Shown piece after piece: positions 51,498 through 59,081 of a stretch of 64,000 nucleotides of DNA. Position numbers and translations under genes: made by a program. The DNA is taken from contig NC_004193.1 in assembly GCF_000011245.1 (NCBI RefSeq), positions 598,501 through 662,500 of the forward strand. The letters are read 5' to 3'. The DNA is from Oceanobacillus iheyensis HTE831. Its GTDB lineage: Bacteria > Bacillota > Bacilli > Bacillales > Amphibacillaceae. How positions within the stretch are numbered: position 1 is the first letter of the stretch; each line of letters opens with the position of its first letter. The notes under the pieces were generated by a model. That model made no database searches, had not been told where the DNA came from, and worked only from the letters and a program-made list of their open reading frames with translations.

Positions 51498-52541
51498 ATG
51501 AAAAAACACAATGCTTTTAAAGTAGCATTTATATTAGTAGCTATTGTAGGTTTGCTGGCAGCATGTGGTGAAAAATCACAAGAAGATGTTGTAGCAAAAC
51601 TTCAAGAAACCACGGAAGATTTGGAAGGTTATAAGGCAACTGCTGAAATGGCCATGAATACTGGTTCAGAGGAACAAACATTTGCAATTGATGTATGGTT
51701 CCAAAAAGATAATAAATATCGAGTGAAATTAGAGAACGGTATGGATCAGCAGGAAAGCCAAATTATATTGAAAAACGACGATGGTGTATTTGTGTTAACT
51801 CCAGCTTTAGATAAAAGTTTTAAATTCCAGACAGAGTGGCCAGATAATAGCAGCCAGCCATATCTGTTTCAATCATTGGTAACAGATGTAGTAAATGATC
51901 CAGAGGCTACTTTTGAATCAACAGATAATCATTATGTCTTTAAGACAAAAACAAATTATCAAAGTAATAATAACCTTCCATATCAGGAAGTTTATTTCGA
52001 TAAAGATGCATTCACCCCAGCGATGGTAAAAGTATTAGATAAAGATGGCAATGCATTAGTGAATGTAACATTCTCCAGTTTTGAATTAGATCCGACATTC
52101 GCAGAAGACGATTTTTCAATGGAGAAAAATATGGAAGGTGCAGGTAATAAAGGAGAAGAATCTTCTGCTTCAGAGGATGTGGAAGCGAGCGGCAGTGTTA
52201 CGGATGACTTAATGATTGTATATCCACAATTTACTGCGGGTGCGGAGAATACAAGTAAAAAAGAAGTTGAAATGGAAGATGGTGCTCGTGTCATTCTAAC
52301 GTTTGAAGGCGAGAAAAACTTTACTTTAGTGGAAGAAAAGAGATTATCTGAAAATGTAATTTCTCAACCACAAGAGGTAAATGGAGAAATTATTAACCTT
52401 GGAAATACAATTGGAGCATTGGAAGAGAATACACTTCAATGGACATTTGGAGGGGTAGATTATACCCTTGCTAGTGACGAACTTACAAGAGAAGAAATGA
52501 TTCAAGTAGCACAATCGGTGCAAGGACAGGTCGTAAAATAA
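51498..52541 (+). CDS. ydcC: Outer-surface lipoprotein YdcC (LolA-like fold)
   Basis: A 347-residue lipoprotein with signal peptide AFILVAIVGLLAAC (lipobox LAAC, lipidated at Cys23) and a LolA/LppX-like domain at about 30-205 (YKATAEMAMNTGSEEQTFAI, GVFVLTPALDKSFKFQ). A Ser/Glu-rich linker and a second small domain follow. In spore-formers this protein acts in germination/sporulation envelope functions; the B. subtilis homologue is YdcC. ATG 51498 is 7 bases after AAGGGAGA, whereas the ATG at 51492 is too close. A hairpin follows the stop. In B. subtilis an alanine racemase gene follows here; none is found. Confidence 0.86.
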   Translation: MKKHNAFKVAFILVAIVGLLAACGEKSQEDVVAKLQETTEDLEGYKATAEMAMNTGSEEQTFAIDVWFQKDNKYRVKLENGMDQQESQIILKNDDGVFVLTPALDKSFKFQTEWPDNSSQPYLFQSLVTDVVNDPEATFESTDNHYVFKTKTNYQSNNNLPYQEVYFDKDAFTPAMVKVLDKDGNALVNVTFSSFELDPTFAEDDFSMEKNMEGAGNKGEESSASEDVEASGSVTDDLMIVYPQFTAGAENTSKKEVEMEDGARVILTFEGEKNFTLVEEKRLSENVISQPQEVNGEIINLGNTIGALEENTLQWTFGGVDYTLASDELTREEMIQVAQSVQGQVVK

Positions 52542-52551
52542 AAGAGATAAT

Positions 52552-52579
52552 AACAGGCTCACAATAATTGGGGCCTGTT
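52552..52579 (+). terminator. Hairpin after ydcC
   Basis: AACAGGCT pairs with GGCCTGTT (one mismatch inside), followed by CCTTTG. A modest terminator for the acpS-nnr-ydcC unit. The remaining gap up to ndoAI shows a promoter but no remnant of another gene. Confidence 0.5.
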
Positions 52580-52787
52580 CCTTTGTCTACAGGTGTTTAG
52601 TGTAGTTCCTCTTTTACTCTTAGTACAAATCTTTTAGCATGTTTGAAATATTTATGCATATATTTTACAGGAGTTCCAAAAGATAAGTGAAACATTTAAA
52701 GAAGTATAACTAACATCATATACCACCATTTCTGCAGGAATAAACGACAAATTCATATATTTTTTTAACAAAATCGCCAGAACCCCT

Positions 52788-52816
52788 TTGCAAATCGACC
52801 GATGGAATGCTATTAT
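52788..52816 (+). promoter_or_regulatory. SigA-type promoter of ndoAI-ndoA
   Basis: TTGCAA (52788-52793), a 17-base spacer and TATTAT (52811-52816), 50 bases upstream of the ndoAI start. It would transcribe the antitoxin-toxin pair separately from ydcC. Confidence 0.62.
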
Positions 52817-52865
52817 AAAATAGAATTTAATATCGTTCGTTAACAGTTGTTGGAGGTGCATGGTT

Positions 52866-53150
52866 TTGTCAGAAAGTTTACAAGAAATCATGGTGAAGAT
52901 GCCAAAGAACCTACTAAGTGAGGTGGATGGGTTAATGAAATATGAAAATAGCGATCTAAGCGATTTTATTTGTGAAGCAACGCAAATTTATTTAAACCAT
53001 AAAAAAGAAGAGCATATTCAGCGCTTCCACGAAACTATGCAGCGTGGTTATGAAGAAATGGGACGCATTAATTTGACGATTGCTTCTGAGGCCTTTCAAG
53101 CTGAAGAGGAGGCTGAAAACACCCTAGAGCGCTCTGTGATCGGGGTGTAA
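52866..53150 (+). CDS. ndoAI: Antitoxin EndoAI (MazE-like, ribbon-helix-helix)
   Basis: A 94-residue antitoxin starting [22 protein letters not shown], which matches the MSES-type start of B. subtilis EndoAI, so TTG 52866 (GGAGG 9 bases upstream) is preferred to ATG 52860. The first 45 residues are a ribbon-helix-helix DNA-binding fold; the C-terminal part ([25 protein letters not shown]) wraps around the toxin NdoA and blocks its RNase site. It likely represses its own promoter at 52788. It ends 4 bases before ndoA. Confidence 0.92.
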   Translation: MSESLQEIMVKMPKNLLSEVDGLMKYENSDLSDFICEATQIYLNHKKEEHIQRFHETMQRGYEEMGRINLTIASEAFQAEEEAENTLERSVIGV

Positions 53151-53154
53151 CAAT

Positions 53155-53514
53155 TTGATCGTTCAAAGAGGCGAGGTATATTTCGCTGACTTATCCCCTG
53201 TTGTTGGATCGGAGCAAGGTGGGGTAAGGCCTGTCCTAATTCTCCAAAACGACATCGGTAACCGTTTCAGCCCTACTGTTATTGTCGCTGCGATAACAGC
53301 ACAAATTCAAAAGGCAAAATTACCAACCCATGTGGAGATTGATGCAAAGCGATATGGATTTGATCGGAATTCCGTAATTCTTTTGGAACAAATCAGGACG
53401 TTGGATAAACAGCGTTTAACGGATAAAATTACGAAATTAGATAAGGAAATGATGATTAAAATTAATCAGGCATTAGAAATAAGCCTCGGCTTAAAAGATG
53501 TATATGGTGGATAA
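53155..53514 (+). CDS. ndoA: Endoribonuclease toxin NdoA (MazF/PemK family)
   Basis: A 119-residue MazF-family RNase: [34 protein letters not shown] and [13 protein letters not shown] are nearly identical to B. subtilis NdoA, which cuts mRNA at UACAU. The RNA-binding Arg and catalytic Thr/Arg residues of the family are in place, so it should be active. It starts at TTG 53155, 4 bases after the antitoxin gene, giving coupled translation. In Bacillus the pair is chromosomal and conserved next to the sigB operon, so it is not an acquired stability module. Confidence 0.97.
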   Translation: MIVQRGEVYFADLSPVVGSEQGGVRPVLILQNDIGNRFSPTVIVAAITAQIQKAKLPTHVEIDAKRYGFDRNSVILLEQIRTLDKQRLTDKITKLDKEMMIKINQALEISLGLKDVYGG

Positions 53515-53547
53515 ACTCCTACTCTTTTTGAGTAAGGAGTTTTTTTG
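53513..53547 (+). terminator. Terminator after ndoA
   Basis: AAACTCCTACTC pairs with GAGTAAGGAGTTT (one bulge), followed by TTTTT; the stem overlaps the last bases of ndoA. Confidence 0.85.
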
Positions 53548-53614
53548 TCTATTTCTTTTAAGAAGGATGTCGATTATTATACGAAGCTATAAATGTTTTT
53601 AGGTACTGTATCTG

Positions 53615-53623
53615 TGTTATACT
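53615..53623 (+). promoter_or_regulatory. Candidate extended -10 promoter for the rsb operon
   Basis: TGTTATACT contains an extended -10 (TGn plus TATACT at 53618-53623) about 120 bases before rsbRA. The -35 is poor. A vegetative promoter is expected here, since the upstream rsb genes must be made before stress. Confidence 0.45.
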
Positions 53624-53742
53624 TAAAGGACGATAAGTTCAAATACATAATAATTTGTGTATTTTAATTGCACAAAATCACATTAAATGTAACAATATGT
53701 CTAAATTTTAATTTAAATTATTTTGGTGGAGGTAGAGAAAGC

Positions 53743-54612
53743 ATGAAACGAGGGTTTAGAGAGCTCCTTATAGAGAACAGTGATTCCATTGTTGAAAATT
53801 GGCTAGCAGAAATTAACTCATTAAAGACAGGTAATTATACTGCGACTATATCAGACGAATTGTATGAAAGTACAAATCGAGAGTTTGTCAATGTGATATT
53901 TACAAGTATTCGTAATCAAGGTTCGTCTAAGGAAGTAGAAGATTTTTCTGAAAAGATCATAAATCTAGGATGGCCGTTGAGTTATTTAACAGATGGACTA
54001 CAGGTGTTTCGAAGAGTGTCAACAGAGTATTTACTTAGTCAATCCGAAGTAATTGATTCTAACCAATTCTCAATGATTTTATCTAGTGTTGATGAGTGGG
54101 TGGAGCCTCTTATTCGCCAGTTAGTGAATGAATACTCTGGCAGCTGGGAGAATATTCTGTCGTTGCAACGTGTTGCTTTACAAGAATTATCTGCCCCACT
54201 GATTCCTGTTATGGAAGGTATTACGGTAATGCCTTTAATTGGAACGATTGATACAGAAAGAGCAAAGTTAATTATGGAGAATCTTCTGGAAGGTACGATA
54301 AAACACAATTCAGAGGTTGTATTAATAGATATTACAGGTGTTCCGGTAGTTGATACGATGGTTGCACATCATATTATTCAAGCTGCGGAAGCCGTTCGAT
54401 TAATTGGTTCTACATGTATTTTAGTTGGAATTCGTCCTGAAATTGCTCAAACAATTGTAAACTTAGGAATTGATTTAAGTAATTTCCCAACACAGAGTTC
54501 ATTGAAAAAAGGATTTACGAAAGCATTAGAACTTACTGGACGTGAGGTTATAGATTTAAAAAATCGCGAGTCTGATATTGAAGGAATCATAAATTCCTTG
54601 AAAGGAGAATAA
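53743..54612 (+). CDS. rsbRA: Stressosome co-antagonist RsbRA
   Basis: A 289-residue protein with an N-terminal non-haem globin-like sensor domain (about 1-135) and a C-terminal STAS domain (about 155-280). The two Thr phosphorylated by RsbT are visible: Thr168 in [11 protein letters not shown] and Thr205 in [12 protein letters not shown]. RsbRA builds the stressosome core with RsbS. The start is ATG 53743 with GGTGGAGG upstream. It is followed by rsbS after 4 bases. YtvA in this window has the same type of STAS domain and would join the same complex. Confidence 0.94.
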   Translation: MKRGFRELLIENSDSIVENWLAEINSLKTGNYTATISDELYESTNREFVNVIFTSIRNQGSSKEVEDFSEKIINLGWPLSYLTDGLQVFRRVSTEYLLSQSEVIDSNQFSMILSSVDEWVEPLIRQLVNEYSGSWENILSLQRVALQELSAPLIPVMEGITVMPLIGTIDTERAKLIMENLLEGTIKHNSEVVLIDITGVPVVDTMVAHHIIQAAEAVRLIGSTCILVGIRPEIAQTIVNLGIDLSNFPTQSSLKKGFTKALELTGREVIDLKNRESDIEGIINSLKGE

Positions 54613-54616
54613 GTAT

Positions 54617-54973
54617 ATGCGCATTCCAATTTTAAAGCTTCATAACTACTTACTTATCTCTATTCAAACAGAAATAGACGACCAAACAGCAATTCAATTT
54701 CAAGAGGATTTATTAGATAAAATCCATAAAACAGGAGCATCAGGAGTAGTAATTGATCTTACCTCTGTTGATATAATAGATTCGTTTATAGCGAAGGTGC
54801 TTGGAGACGTTGTATCAATGTCGGATTTAATGGGGGCGAAAGTTGTACTTACTGGTATTCAACCTGCTGTTGCAATGACTTTAATTGATTTAGGTATCCA
54901 TATGCAAAATGTCCCAACAGCATTAGATTTAGAACAAGGATTAGTTAAGCTTCAACAGGAACTGGAGGTATAA
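54617..54973 (+). CDS. rsbS: Stressosome scaffold protein RsbS
   Basis: A 118-residue single STAS domain. Ser56 in DIIDSFIAK is the residue phosphorylated by RsbT, corresponding to Ser59 of B. subtilis. Unphosphorylated RsbS holds RsbT in the stressosome; phosphorylation releases it. AAAGGAGAATAAGT precedes the ATG. The stop codon overlaps the first ATG of rsbT. Confidence 0.95.
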   Translation: MRIPILKLHNYLLISIQTEIDDQTAIQFQEDLLDKIHKTGASGVVIDLTSVDIIDSFIAKVLGDVVSMSDLMGAKVVLTGIQPAVAMTLIDLGIHMQNVPTALDLEQGLVKLQQELEV

Positions 54974-54975
54974 TG

Positions 54976-55377
54976 ATGGATCCACAATCCTGCGTGAATA
55001 TAAAAAAAGAGTGGGATATTGTTGGGGCAAGACAACTTGGTCGTGAGATGGCAAAGCAAGTAGGTTTCGGAACGGTTGACCAGGCGAGAGTTGCAACAGC
55101 AATATCAGAATTAGCTCGTAACATATACTTATACGCTGAGCACGGTAAGATTTGTTTTGAAGTTATTAAAGGTGAAAAGAAACAAGGTTTATGCATGATT
55201 GCTTTAGATAACGGACCTGGAATAAGTGATATTAGTCGTGCTATGCAAGATGGTTATACTACTTCCGGAGGGTTAGGAGCAGGACTCCCAGGTGTGAAAA
55301 GGTTAATGGATGACTTTGATATTGAATCCGAAATAGGAAAAGGTACAAGAATAAAAGCTGTGAAGTGGATAAGATAA
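54976..55377 (+). CDS. rsbT: Switch kinase RsbT
   Basis: A 133-residue GHKL-type serine kinase. AISELARNIYLYA (N-box), DNGPGISD (G1-box) and GGLGAGLPGVKRLMD (G2-box) are present. RsbT phosphorylates RsbRA and RsbS under stress, then leaves the stressosome to bind and activate RsbU. Two adjacent ATGs (54973 and 54976) are possible; the second has better spacing from GGAGG and gives an N-terminus aligned with the B. subtilis protein. Confidence 0.95.
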   Translation: MDPQSCVNIKKEWDIVGARQLGREMAKQVGFGTVDQARVATAISELARNIYLYAEHGKICFEVIKGEKKQGLCMIALDNGPGISDISRAMQDGYTTSGGLGAGLPGVKRLMDDFDIESEIGKGTRIKAVKWIR

Positions 55378-55445
55378 AGATAGCCTACATCACAGTAAAA
55401 ACTAGTATAATTTTCCTCTAATTATAAATTACGGGGGATAATCAA

Positions 55446-56459
55446 ATGGAAAAGACGATAAAAAATAATACAAAAAGATATCAAGATTTGCTGGATAAAT
55501 ATATTCACTCTCAAGATGAGGAAGCTTTGTACGGGATTGAGAAGGTAAGTAAGGATTTTATAAAAAAGAATATCTTACCTGAAGAAATCATTAACCTCCA
55601 TATACAAGCAATGGAGAGCTTAAATAAAGATTTAACGGAGGATTATAAGCACTCCATGAACTTTTTATTAGAAGCGATGATTTTTTATGGTTTAGCGCTA
55701 CAAGAAGTAACAAATCTCAGACAAGAAAAAGATGTGTTAACTTCTGAAATAGCTATTGCAGCCAATATGCAAAAAACGTTGCTCGGTACAAACAAGCCAG
55801 AGATTGATGGTGTGGATTTAGGAATTATAAGTGTACCTGCACATCAGATGAATGGCGACTATTATCATTTTGTTAAAGGGAGCGACGACACTTTTGGAAT
55901 TGCGATTGCGGATATTATTGGCAAAGGGATTCCAGCGGCACTTTGTATGTCGATGATTAAGTATGCTATTGATAGTTATCCAGAGGAAACAATGCGTCCG
56001 AGTACTATTTTAAAAAATCTTAACCGAGTAGTAGAAAGAAATATTGACCCAAGTATGTTTATTACAATGTGTTATGCACATTACCATCCGACAGAAAATA
56101 TACTTCGTTTTTCTTCAGCAGGCCATGAACCTGGTTATTTTTATCATGCAGAAACGGATACGTTTGAAGAGTTAAAGATGAAAGGGTTAGTGTTAGGTGT
56201 TATGCCCGACGCAACATACGAAGAGATTAATTTGACGATGAAAGAAAATGACATGGTCATTTTGCTAACTGATGGTGTCACAGAGTGTCGTGATGGAGAC
56301 CGTTTCATTGAAACCGAAGAAGTATTACAAGTAATACGTAAATACGCACATTTATCTGCTCAAGAGATGGTTGAGAATGTTTATAAACATTTTGAAAAAC
56401 TACAAGGATTTCAGCTCCGAGATGATTTTACATTATTTGCCATTAGAAAAGGTGTTTGA
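55446..56459 (+). CDS. rsbU: Environmental-branch phosphatase RsbU
   Basis: A 337-residue protein with an N-terminal helical RsbT-binding domain (about 1-85) and a C-terminal PP2C-like SpoIIE-type phosphatase (about 125-335). Metal-binding acidic residues are in MNGDYYHF, IADIIGKG, LLTDGVTE and LRDDFT. With RsbT bound it dephosphorylates RsbV. The ATG at 55446 has GGGGGATAATCAA upstream. The SigB-type promoter of rsbV-rsbW-sigB-rsbX starts within its last codons. Confidence 0.95.
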   Translation: MEKTIKNNTKRYQDLLDKYIHSQDEEALYGIEKVSKDFIKKNILPEEIINLHIQAMESLNKDLTEDYKHSMNFLLEAMIFYGLALQEVTNLRQEKDVLTSEIAIAANMQKTLLGTNKPEIDGVDLGIISVPAHQMNGDYYHFVKGSDDTFGIAIADIIGKGIPAALCMSMIKYAIDSYPEETMRPSTILKNLNRVVERNIDPSMFITMCYAHYHPTENILRFSSAGHEPGYFYHAETDTFEELKMKGLVLGVMPDATYEEINLTMKENDMVILLTDGVTECRDGDRFIETEEVLQVIRKYAHLSAQEMVENVYKHFEKLQGFQLRDDFTLFAIRKGV

Positions 56460-56479
56460 CTTTTTCTATGGTGGGGTAC
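56454..56479 (+). promoter_or_regulatory. SigB autoregulatory promoter upstream of rsbV
   Basis: GTTTGA (56454-56459) and GGGTAC (56474-56479) are 14 bases apart and match the SigB consensus GTTTaa / GGGtAt. The -35 coincides with the end of rsbU. This is the position of the known autoregulatory SigB promoter in B. subtilis. Confidence 0.78.
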
Positions 56480-56539
56480 ATAAGTATAAGGTTTAATAAT
56501 ATATTACTAATCATTTTATGAAGATTGAGGAGGTACGCA

Positions 56540-56872
56540 ATGAATTTATCAGTTAGTACGGAAGAAAGTAATGGTCAAGTTGTCTTAAAAGTAGCAGGAG
56601 AAATTGACGCTTATACTGCTCCAAAATTAAAAGAAACACTCTTACCATTAGTAAAAGATTCTTCCAATAATATACAAGTTGATTTAGAAGAAGTTAATTA
56701 TATGGATAGTACAGGTTTAGGAGTATTTGTAAGTGCACTTAAAGCTTCCAAAGAAAGTAAAAGTAATTTTGAATTAATTAATGTTCAAGATAGAGTTTAC
56801 CGCATCTTTGAAATAACAGGTTTAGATGAAATTATTCAGATTAAAGCGGCGATTAGAGGTGTAAATGAATAA
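56540..56872 (+). CDS. rsbV: Anti-anti-sigma factor RsbV
   Basis: A 110-residue STAS protein. Ser57 in YMDSTGLGVFVSALK is the residue phosphorylated by RsbW and dephosphorylated by RsbU. Unphosphorylated RsbV binds RsbW and frees SigB. The ATG at 56540 has GAGGAGG 8 bases upstream; five codons before it in frame are not needed. Its stop overlaps the rsbW start by one base. Confidence 0.95.
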   Translation: MNLSVSTEESNGQVVLKVAGEIDAYTAPKLKETLLPLVKDSSNNIQVDLEEVNYMDSTGLGVFVSALKASKESKSNFELINVQDRVYRIFEITGLDEIIQIKAAIRGVNE

Positions 56873-57348
56873 TGAGTAATTATGATTATATTGAAATGAA
56901 AGTTCCAGCAAAACCTGAATATGTTGGTGTTGCGCGCCTTACATTATCGGGAGTTGCTAACCGTATGGGCTTTTCGTACGAATCGATAGAGGATCTAAAA
57001 GTTGCGGTATCTGAAGCAATTACAAATGCGGTAAATCATGCTTACAATGATAATGAATCCGGTGAGATTAACATTGGTTTTGGTATATATGAGGATCATA
57101 TTGAAATTATGATCGCTGACCGTGGTGAAAGTTTTGATTTAGAAAAAATTAAACAAGAAACAGGGCCATACCACCCAGAAGAACCAGTAGAAAAACTAAG
57201 AGAAGGTGGGTTTGGGTTATTTCTTATTGAAGCTCTAATGGACGATGTAAAAATCAATAATCAATATGGCGTAATGATTATGATGTCTAAATATATAGCA
57301 GAAGAAGAGGTGGACATGGATGACGACCAAATCTCAACCACACAATAA
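56872..57348 (+). CDS. rsbW: Anti-sigma factor and kinase RsbW
   Basis: A 158-residue GHKL-type serine kinase with VSEAITNAVNHAY (N-box), IADRGESFD and REGGFGLFLIEALMD. It binds SigB and keeps it inactive, or phosphorylates RsbV, depending on ATP and RsbV state. It overlaps rsbV by one base (TAATG) and sigB by 29 bases, giving tight translational coupling that keeps sigma and anti-sigma in balance. Confidence 0.96.
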   Translation: MSNYDYIEMKVPAKPEYVGVARLTLSGVANRMGFSYESIEDLKVAVSEAITNAVNHAYNDNESGEINIGFGIYEDHIEIMIADRGESFDLEKIKQETGPYHPEEPVEKLREGGFGLFLIEALMDDVKINNQYGVMIMMSKYIAEEEVDMDDDQISTTQ

Positions 57349-58111
57349 AGGGGGAGATGAGGTTTACCAATGGATTGAATATCTACAGAAAGATCCAACT
57401 AATGAAGAAATACAAGAGAAAATTGTCTTGAAGTATCAAGATTTAGTGGGGTCCATCGCGAGAAAGTATTCCAAAAATAGTGCGATTCATGAAGATTTAG
57501 TACAAGTTGGAATGATTGGTTTGCTGGCAGCGGTAAGAAGATATGATCCAACCTATGGTAAGTCATTTGAATCCTTTGCAATACCAACAATTATTGGTGA
57601 AATTAAACGCTTTATACGTGATAAAACGTGGAGTGTACACGTGCCACGGCGTATTAAAGAATTAGGACCTAAAATTAGAAAAGGGGTAGATGAATTAACT
57701 ACCGATAACCAGAAGTCACCTACAGTGGCGGAAATAGCAAAATATATTGGAACTTCAGAAGAAGAAGTTTTAGAAACGATGGAAATGGGGCAGAGCTATA
57801 AAGCATTATCCGTTGACCGGAAAATAGAAGCTGATTCTGACGGAAGTACAGTAGCTATTTTAGATCTAGTAGGTAATAGTGAAGACGGTTATGATAATGT
57901 AGAACAACGTATGATGCTCGAAAAAATACTTCCGATCTTGTCAGAAAGAGAACAACAAATATTAGAATGTACGTATTTTAAAAATATGAGTCAAAAGGAA
58001 ACAGGAGAACTTCTTGGTATATCTCAAATGCACGTTTCTAGACTACAACGTCGTTCTTTAAGAAAGCTTAGGGAAGCGATTCAGTCGGAGAGTACGGAGG
58101 TTTTAGATTGA
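57320..58111 (+). CDS. sigB: General stress sigma factor SigB
   Basis: A 263-residue SigB/SigF/SigG-type sigma factor with conserved region 2 (GMIGLLAAVRRYDPTYGKSFESFAIPTIIGEIKRF), region 3 (RIKELGPKIRKGVDEL) and region 4 (LSEREQQILECTYF, SQKETGELLGISQMHVSRLQRR). The order rsbV-rsbW-sigB-rsbX and close similarity to B. subtilis SigB exclude SigF or SigG. Its ATG at 57320 lies inside rsbW with GAGGTGG upstream. It directs the general stress regulon. Confidence 0.97.
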   Translation: MTTKSQPHNKGGDEVYQWIEYLQKDPTNEEIQEKIVLKYQDLVGSIARKYSKNSAIHEDLVQVGMIGLLAAVRRYDPTYGKSFESFAIPTIIGEIKRFIRDKTWSVHVPRRIKELGPKIRKGVDELTTDNQKSPTVAEIAKYIGTSEEEVLETMEMGQSYKALSVDRKIEADSDGSTVAILDLVGNSEDGYDNVEQRMMLEKILPILSEREQQILECTYFKNMSQKETGELLGISQMHVSRLQRRSLRKLREAIQSESTEVLD

Positions 58112-58704
58112 TTTCTGGAGAACATGTAGATGTCTCTGTATTTCAAGAACCAAAAAAAGGGAATTATGAATGTGGAGATAGCTATTTTTATATAGAGTTG
58201 GAAAATGAATTTCTATGTGTAATAGCAGATGGACTTGGGAGCGGAGAGATTGCCAAGGAGTCATCTCAGGTTGTGATTGATATTATTAAAAGCCAAGTTC
58301 AAGCACCAGTAGAAGAAATTATTCGTGTATGTAATGGAGAGTTAGCTGGAAAAAGAGGAGTCGTCCTTGGAATATTAAAGATAAATTTCGATAACAATAT
58401 AGCGGCATTTTCTTCGATTGGTAATATTGGAATCATGGTCTTAGAAGAAGGGAAAAAGAAAAAGCGAAATATCCCTAACGCTGGCTATCTTGGTAGTTTT
58501 AATCGAAAATGTAAAGTAATGACATATGAGCTCAGAAAAAACACAAACTTAATCATGTTTTCAGATGGAGTGCATGATAAAGAACTATCTCAGCAGTTTT
58601 TTGTTGATTCTAATGTTGATACAATAATTGATACCTACCGGCAGACTACGGATAAAATAAGGCAAGATGATACTACTTTAATTGCAATGCGTTTTAAGAA
58701 ATAA
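58108..58704 (+). CDS. rsbX: Feedback phosphatase RsbX
   Basis: A 198-residue PP2C-type phosphatase lacking an N-terminal extension. CGDSYFYIE, VIADGLGSGEIAKESS, FSSIGNIGIMVL and FSDGVHDKEL are the conserved parts. RsbX removes phosphate from RsbS (and RsbR), resetting the stressosome. The start is TTG 58108, overlapping the sigB stop by 4 bases, with GGAGG 7 bases upstream. A strong terminator ends the operon. Confidence 0.93.
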   Translation: MISGEHVDVSVFQEPKKGNYECGDSYFYIELENEFLCVIADGLGSGEIAKESSQVVIDIIKSQVQAPVEEIIRVCNGELAGKRGVVLGILKINFDNNIAAFSSIGNIGIMVLEEGKKKKRNIPNAGYLGSFNRKCKVMTYELRKNTNLIMFSDGVHDKELSQQFFVDSNVDTIIDTYRQTTDKIRQDDTTLIAMRFKK

Positions 58705-58745
58705 GCTGATTTCATAACTAACTAATTATGAAATCAGCTTTTTTG
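58703..58745 (+). terminator. Terminator of the sigB operon
   Basis: A perfect 15-bp stem, AAGCTGATTTCATAA (58703-58717) with TTATGAAATCAGCTT (58726-58740), followed by TTTTTG. Confidence 0.95.
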
Positions 58746-58766
58746 TGTTTTAGGTGATTATAAAAT

Positions 58767-58990
58767 GAAGCAGTTGTGGATAAACGTACGAAGTTATTTA
58801 GCAACGTCCAGCGCAAGCGCCCATCACCTATTGGGCCGAATGTTCTTTGTGAGGCTAAATCGAACTTATGCCCTTGCGATGCCACTTATCGTGTTTCCTT
58901 TATCTCAAAGAAATAAAGAAGTTCGACCAGTCGAACCACCCCTTGAAAAACAGGGGCGCAAAACATACGTAAATGGACGCTTGGGCTTTT
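58767..58990. repeat. Dispersed element, family B copy 2
   Basis: About 224 bp matching the copy at 25408 block by block: TGTGGATAAACGTACGAAG, a GCGCCCATCACCTA segment, TGTGAGGCTAAATCG, CTTATGCCCTT, TCGTGTTTCCTT, CAAAGAAATAAAGAAGTTCG and the CCCCTTGAAAAACAGGGGCG stem. It is shorter by about 50 bases in the middle. It lies in the 377-base gap between rsbX and tex. Confidence 0.82.
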
Positions 58991-59081
58991 GTTTTATTGG
59001 AACGGAAGTCATTACCTATCCAAATTAGGATTAAGGTGAAGTTTTTGATAAAATAGATAGTATATTCAAGGAGGAGTAGTA

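Noticed and set aside
52860..53514. Horizontally acquired toxin-antitoxin module
   Set aside because: The pair is the conserved chromosomal ndoAI-ndoA of Bacillaceae in its normal place before the sigB operon.
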